9,249 bases of DNA, taken from NCBI GenBank assembly GCA_002796025.1, contig PCVQ01000045.1, positions 6,440-15,688 of the forward strand. Direction: 5' to 3'. Below the pieces are notes generated by a model. The model saw only the letters and a list, made by a program, of their open reading frames with translations, was not told the origin of the DNA and made no database searches. Each line of letters starts with the position of its first letter. Within the stretch, counting starts at the first letter, position 1. A program made the translations under genes and the position numbers. Below are positions 5,970-9,249 of the stretch, in pieces. This DNA comes from Candidatus Peregrinibacteria bacterium CG11_big_fil_rev_8_21_14_0_20_46_8. Its GTDB lineage: Bacteria; Patescibacteriota; Gracilibacteria; UBA1369; UM-FILTER-53-11.

Positions 5970-5997
5970 TTTATACAGCAACATACCAACCGCGCAA
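5970..5997 (-). promoter_or_regulatory. Candidate promoter for the small unknown gene
   Basis: On the - strand TTGCGC (5997-5992) is followed by a 16-bp spacer and TATAAA (5975-5970). The -10 box is good (five of six), the -35 box moderate. The start point would be about 15-20 nt before the ATG at 5948. This supports the shorter reading of the gene. Confidence 0.4.
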
Positions 5998-6039
5998 TAG
6001 ATTGGCAAGATATGAACCACAATTTAAACGTACAGCAAT

Positions 6040-7599
6040 TTAATGGCGGAATAGCCGTACGCCGCTAAAGACCATTGCCACACCAAGCTCATCTGCGCGC
6101 GTAATAACCTCCTCATCATTTACCGATCCACCTGGAGAAACAATTGAGGTAACGCCAGCCTTTGCCGCCTCTTCAACGGCATCGGGAAAGGGAAAGAAGG
6201 CATCTGAGGCCATAACCGAACCGGGCACCCGCTCGCCGCCTTTTATTTGTGCAATGGTCACGGCATCCACGCGGGACATTTGCCCTGCGCCAATACCAGT
6301 TACCACATAGTCCTCATCAGAGGAGCGATTGGAGCGTTTAGCAAAAATAACAGCATTGCTCATTACGTGTTTGCAGACTTTATTGGCAAAGAGCATGGCG
6401 CGAATTTCCTCTTGGCTCGGTTTCTTTTTTGTAACCACTTTTAAATCGCCCTCGGCTACTTCGATAGTATTCGCGCTCTGCACCAGAATGCCACCCGCAA
6501 CTTTTTTAATGTCGCGCTTTTCAGTATCCAAACTTAACGGTCCGGTCTCGAGCAGCCGAATATTCTTCCGCTGCATAAGCATTTCAAGCGCATCTTTTTC
6601 AAAACTTGGACAGATAATAAGTTCGATAAAAATCTTATGATCGCGAATATATTGCGCACATGCCATATTGAGCGGCCTATTTAATGCCACAACCGAACCA
6701 AACGCCGATTTGCTGTCTACCTGGAAACTCAGATCAAAGGCGCGTTCAATCTTCTCGCTCGAAGCAACACCGCACGGATTATTATGTTTAATAAAGACAA
6801 CAGTGGGCCTCTCAAACTCTTTGACCAACTCGAGCGCAGAATTCGCATCGACAATATTATTAAAAGAGAGCTCCTTACCGTGCAGCACTTTTGAATTCGT
6901 TACATTGGGATCGTGATTTTCGGGGTTGCGAAAGAAAGCAGCCTTTTGGTGCGGATTTTCCCCATAACGGAGCGAGCGAACTTTTTCGTAATGAAGATCG
7001 AGAAGCTCGGGCTGGCCGGTAATTTCGCGCATCCAGGCAGAAATCGCCTCATCGTAGTGCTGTGTGCGTTCGAACGCTTTGCATGCTAAGCGCCGCCTTG
7101 TTTCTAAAGCTGTCTCGCCATTTTTTTCAATTTCAGAAGCTACCCGCTCATAATCTGCGGTATCCACAATAACGGTTACATCGGCAAAATTTTTGGCAGC
7201 AGCGCGAATGAGAGATGGTCCACCGATATCTATCTTCTCAATTAATACAGCCTCATTTGTTTCACCGCCAGCCAATGTCTCTTCAAATGGATACAAATTC
7301 ACCACAACTACATCGATCTGCCCAATCTCATTTTCTTGCAGCGCCTTTTGGTGCTCTGGATTATTCCGAACCGCCAAAATCCCGCCAAAAATCTTCGGAT
7401 GCAGTGTCTTCACGCGCCCATCCATAATTTCAGGGAAGCCGGTCACTTCTGAGACTTCACGCACCGTCACCCCTCCCTCACGCAAATGCTGTGCTGTAGA
7501 GCCGGTAGAGATAACTTCGAAACCCTTTGCAGTCAAACGCTGTGCAAACGCTACAATCCCCTCCTTGTTACTCACCGATATAAGTGCCTTTTTCCTCAT
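6040..7599 (-). CDS. purH: Bifunctional AICAR formyltransferase / IMP cyclohydrolase
   Basis: 519 residues, the usual bacterial length, from ATG to TAA. PurH forms FAICAR from AICAR with 10-formyl-tetrahydrofolate and then closes the ring to IMP (EC 2.1.2.3 and 3.5.4.10), the last two steps of purine synthesis in the cytosol. The N-terminal MGS-like cyclohydrolase domain has ISVSNKEG (7-14), STGSTA (31-36), DGRVKTLHPKIFGGIL (60-75), NLYPFEET (101-108) and GGPSLIRAAAKN (126-137). The formyltransferase domain has RYGENPHQKAAF (211-222), the catalytic Lys-His in FIKHNNPCG (269-277), SAFGSVVALN (298-307), GIGAGQMSRVDA (435-446), SDAFFPFPD (465-473) and the terminal GVRLFRH. All expected motifs are present, so both activities should work. 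It makes the PurP formyltransferase step redundant, unless folate is short. It begins 67 nt after yidD, behind an AT-rich repetitive stretch, without a Shine-Dalgarno sequence. Confidence 0.97.
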   Translation of the reverse strand: MRKKALISVSNKEGIVAFAQRLTAKGFEVISTGSTAQHLREGGVTVREVSEVTGFPEIMDGRVKTLHPKIFGGILAVRNNPEHQKALQENEIGQIDVVVVNLYPFEETLAGGETNEAVLIEKIDIGGPSLIRAAAKNFADVTVIVDTADYERVASEIEKNGETALETRRRLACKAFERTQHYDEAISAWMREITGQPELLDLHYEKVRSLRYGENPHQKAAFFRNPENHDPNVTNSKVLHGKELSFNNIVDANSALELVKEFERPTVVFIKHNNPCGVASSEKIERAFDLSFQVDSKSAFGSVVALNRPLNMACAQYIRDHKIFIELIICPSFEKDALEMLMQRKNIRLLETGPLSLDTEKRDIKKVAGGILVQSANTIEVAEGDLKVVTKKKPSQEEIRAMLFANKVCKHVMSNAVIFAKRSNRSSDEDYVVTGIGAGQMSRVDAVTIAQIKGGERVPGSVMASDAFFPFPDAVEEAAKAGVTSIVSPGGSVNDEEVITRADELGVAMVFSGVRLFRH

Positions 7600-7660
7600 G
7601 TTTGATTATTTGCTGATTGGTTATTTGATTATTATTTGCTATTTGGAATTTGGAAGCTTG
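7600..7660. repeat. AT-rich low-complexity repeat upstream of purH
   Basis: The gap between yidD and purH is built from imperfect copies of an ATTTG/TTATTTG unit. The clearest pair is TTTGATTATTTGCT (7601-7614) and TTTGATTATTATTTGCT (7624-7640), differing by an inserted ATT. It looks like slippage-prone DNA. Any promoter for purH must lie in or near it, but I cannot pick one with confidence. Confidence 0.45.
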
Positions 7661-7666
7661 TATATT

Positions 7667-7945
7667 TCACACCCTATCCTCTCCTCCCTTACTAAAAGGA
7701 TTGCACCGCAAAATCCGCCAGAGCCCTTTTAAAAGGCCCATAATCACGCCGTGCTTCTCTATTGCCTGATACGAATATTCCGAACACGAAGGAGAGTATT
7801 TGCAAAATCCTGCCGGAAAAATACCTTTGAGCAAACCATGGTCCGGAGAGAGCGTCTTTTGATAGAGACGGATAAGCCCGAGAAAGGGCTGTTTGATCCA
7901 GAATGTAATTTCGCGCCAAAATTTGAGCAGGAAGTTTTTCCACAT
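7667..7945 (-). CDS. yidD: YidD, membrane protein insertion efficiency factor
   Basis: 92 residues from the ATG at 7945; a TTG at 7954 would add three. YidD is a small inner-membrane-associated protein that helps YidC and Sec place membrane proteins. The family signature is clear: LYQKTLSP (27-34), FCKYSPSCSEYSYQAIEKHG (47-66) with Cys48 and Cys54, then GLLKGLWRILRCNPFSKGG (70-88) with Cys81. The N-terminal WKNFLLKFWREITFWIKQPF is an amphipathic, membrane-binding helix. The segment DHGLLKGIFPAG between SP and FC is longer than in Proteobacteria or Firmicutes; I associate this form with CPR. The usual neighbours rpmH, rnpA and yidC are absent here. The stop is TGA. Its promoter lies at the end of the upstream peptidase gene. 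Confidence 0.93.
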   Translation of the reverse strand: MWKNFLLKFWREITFWIKQPFLGLIRLYQKTLSPDHGLLKGIFPAGFCKYSPSCSEYSYQAIEKHGVIMGLLKGLWRILRCNPFSKGGEDRV

Positions 7946-7968
7946 GCATGACAAAAAAGACCGAAGCT

Positions 7969-7996
7969 AGTATAAGGTGTTTTACATTAAGTTCAA
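7969..7996 (-). promoter_or_regulatory. Candidate promoter for yidD
   Basis: On the - strand TTGAAC (7996-7991) is followed by a 16-bp spacer and TATACT (7974-7969). The -35 box overlaps the last codons of the M23 peptidase gene. The start point near 7962 leaves a short leader of about 17 nt to the ATG at 7945. The T6 run at 7953-7958 follows a CTTCGG turn but no stable stem, so I do not call a terminator here. Confidence 0.5.
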
Positions 7997-9220
7997 ACAA
8001 TTGACCTTCGCACCTTTTGAAACACACTCCATATGTACGTGGATACCAGTTGCACCATAGGTTCGGCCGGTGTTACCCATCTTACCAAGGGCCTGACCGC
8101 GGGTAACGGTTTGACCATTGCTTACATAGAGTGTCTCAAGATGCGCATATAAGGTCTGCAAACCATCGCCGTGATCGATAATCACATGATTTCCATATCC
8201 GCCATTGCAGCCGCGGTCCCATTTGACCTCGCGCGGAGCACAGCCACCAGCAGATTTTATAATCGTACCTTCAGCAGATGCCCATACATCGGGCTTGCTG
8301 CGGTTTCCGATATCGAGCGCATAGTGTCCCCGACGGAAGCCCTGGGTCAAATCTCCCTTCGTTGGGAAGATTAAACGCTTACCGGCAGTAGGTGCAGCAT
8401 TGCTCGCGGTGACTACTTTTTGATTATACGTATCGTAACGCGCATCGGTACGGGTACCGGTACGTGCCGCAATAACAGGTTTTGGCTTCTTACCGCCAGG
8501 AATAAAGAGCTTCTGACCTTTGATAATTGTATCTCCATCAAGCTTATTATGCTCTGCAACGATCTCTTCTTCTACGCTGTATTTTTTTGCAATCGCACCG
8601 AGTGTCTCTTTCTCAGTTTCAACAACATGGCTTACACCGTCCACAGGCGGAATAGTAAGTGCTTGACCTACCTTTAATATAGAATAGTCGTTTAAATTAT
8701 TCTCCCACATCACCGTCTGTACATGTACACCATAAAGCTCGGCAATACTGCTCAGTGTTTCGCCAGAAACTACAGAGTGCTTTACAGAATCGGTAAAACC
8801 AATACGGCTTACATCTTTACTTACCGGCGATGTCTTTAATATAAAGCCCTCTTCATTAATCATCAGAGGCGGCAACGGCTCACCTTCCTCTTCATGTCCT
8901 TCTATAAAATCAGTATCACCAATAAAGCTAGCGGTAAAACCAGTTTCAAGAACCCTCGATGGAGAAATAGAAGTAACAACGAGCAAGGCAACGATAAATG
9001 CCATGCTATGACGGGTAAAGCGGCTAAAAGAGTCCTTTACCTCGATACGTGCAAAATGCGCCCGCACACGGTTGCGTCCTAATCGTCGGGGCACCAACAG
9101 CTCAATAACATTACGAATGAAATCGAGTGCCGATGCAGAGCGCAGGAATACTCGCTTATGTCGGCGAGTTCGTGCCTGTGCATTAATCTTAAGTGGGAGG
9201 GAGTCCTTGTTTTTATCCAT
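7982..9220 (-). CDS. Membrane-anchored LysM-M23 peptidoglycan endopeptidase
   Basis: 412 residues, ATG start. Domains in order: a basic cytoplasmic N-terminus (1-71, many Arg), a single membrane segment (about 72-87, SMAFIVALLVVTSI), an acidic linker, LysM 1 (147-192, HSVVSGETLSSIAELYGV...LTIPP), LysM 2 (198-242, HVVETEKETLGAIAKKYSV...LFIPGG), a linker of about 40 residues, and an M23/LytM domain (about 281-412). The zinc and catalytic residues are all present: GHYALD (His299, Asp303), YAHL (His360) and GIHVHME (His394, His396). It should sit with its C-terminus outside the membrane, bind glycan through LysM and cut peptide cross-links during growth or division. The N-terminal stretch before the membrane helix is unusually long for this family. 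Four cysteines in the M23 part (327, 338, 399, 408) may form disulfides. No Shine-Dalgarno sequence; TATCTT (9231-9226), 5 nt before the ATG, is a possible -10 box, with the -35 region beyond the window. Confidence 0.95.
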   Translation of the reverse strand: MDKNKDSLPLKINAQARTRRHKRVFLRSASALDFIRNVIELLVPRRLGRNRVRAHFARIEVKDSFSRFTRHSMAFIVALLVVTSISPSRVLETGFTASFIGDTDFIEGHEEEGEPLPPLMINEEGFILKTSPVSKDVSRIGFTDSVKHSVVSGETLSSIAELYGVHVQTVMWENNLNDYSILKVGQALTIPPVDGVSHVVETEKETLGAIAKKYSVEEEIVAEHNKLDGDTIIKGQKLFIPGGKKPKPVIAARTGTRTDARYDTYNQKVVTASNAAPTAGKRLIFPTKGDLTQGFRRGHYALDIGNRSKPDVWASAEGTIIKSAGGCAPREVKWDRGCNGGYGNHVIIDHGDGLQTLYAHLETLYVSNGQTVTRGQALGKMGNTGRTYGATGIHVHMECVSKGAKVNCLNLM

Positions 9221-9249
9221 AAAGGAAGATATTTGACACGCAAACGATC

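Noticed and set aside
7600..7666. Possible ZTP or purine riboswitch before purH
   Set aside because: The 67-nt gap is AT-rich low-complexity repeat with no conserved riboswitch core or terminator hairpin.
7667..7669. TGA read as glycine (alternative code used by some CPR lineages)
   Set aside because: yidD ends at this TGA exactly where the family ends, and no other gene here has an internal TGA, so the standard bacterial code fits.
7193..7732. Open frame of 179 codons on the + strand
   Set aside because: It is antisense to purH, a clear enzyme with every motif intact, and its protein shows no recognisable features.
1..9249. tRNA, rRNA, CRISPR array, insertion sequence or transposase
   Set aside because: No cloverleaf, spaced identical repeats or transposase-like protein was seen in any part of the window.

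Overview
The window looks like a chromosomal piece of a Patescibacteria/CPR-type bacterium. Three things suggest this. The partial gene at the left edge has a C-terminal module built around DYAEMYPV that I associate with very large CPR surface proteins. The YidD variant has a lengthened SPDHG...FPAGFC segment. Two copies of the archaeal-type purine enzyme PurP occur in an otherwise bacterial context (PurH, YidD, LysM-M23 peptidase). Lineage assignment is inference. UGA acts as a normal stop (end of yidD), so there is no sign of the UGA=Gly code of some CPR lineages.

Layout: the 3' part of a surface/tail-fibre-like gene runs on the + strand (2-976). Everything else is on the - strand and reads from right to left: a membrane-anchored LysM-M23 peptidase (9220-7982), yidD (7945-7667), purH (7599-6040), a small unknown gene (5948-5706), a canonical purP (5648-4626), a 303-nt non-coding gap, then a tight cluster of a diverged purP paralogue (4322-3171), a GlmU-like sugar nucleotidyltransferase/hexapeptide protein (3158-1782) and a family-2 glycosyltransferase (1767-973). 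The glycosyltransferase stop codon overlaps that of the convergent + strand gene.

How the genes fit together: PurH and the canonical PurP cover the last two steps to IMP, with two alternative ways to formylate AICAR (10-formyl-THF through PurH, formate plus ATP through PurP). The diverged PurP copy has lost several nucleotide- and substrate-loop motifs. It sits 12 nt from the sugar-nucleotide gene, which is 14 nt from the glycosyltransferase, so it may belong to a cell-surface glycan operon rather than to purine synthesis.

Points worth most attention: a GC-rich, partly palindromic repeat inserted in frame in the nucleotidyltransferase; a perfect 12-bp inverted repeat straddling the promoter and start codon of the canonical purP; palindromes and a long-range pairing in the gap before the diverged purP; and no Shine-Dalgarno sequence at any visible start, with several -10 boxes very close to start codons.
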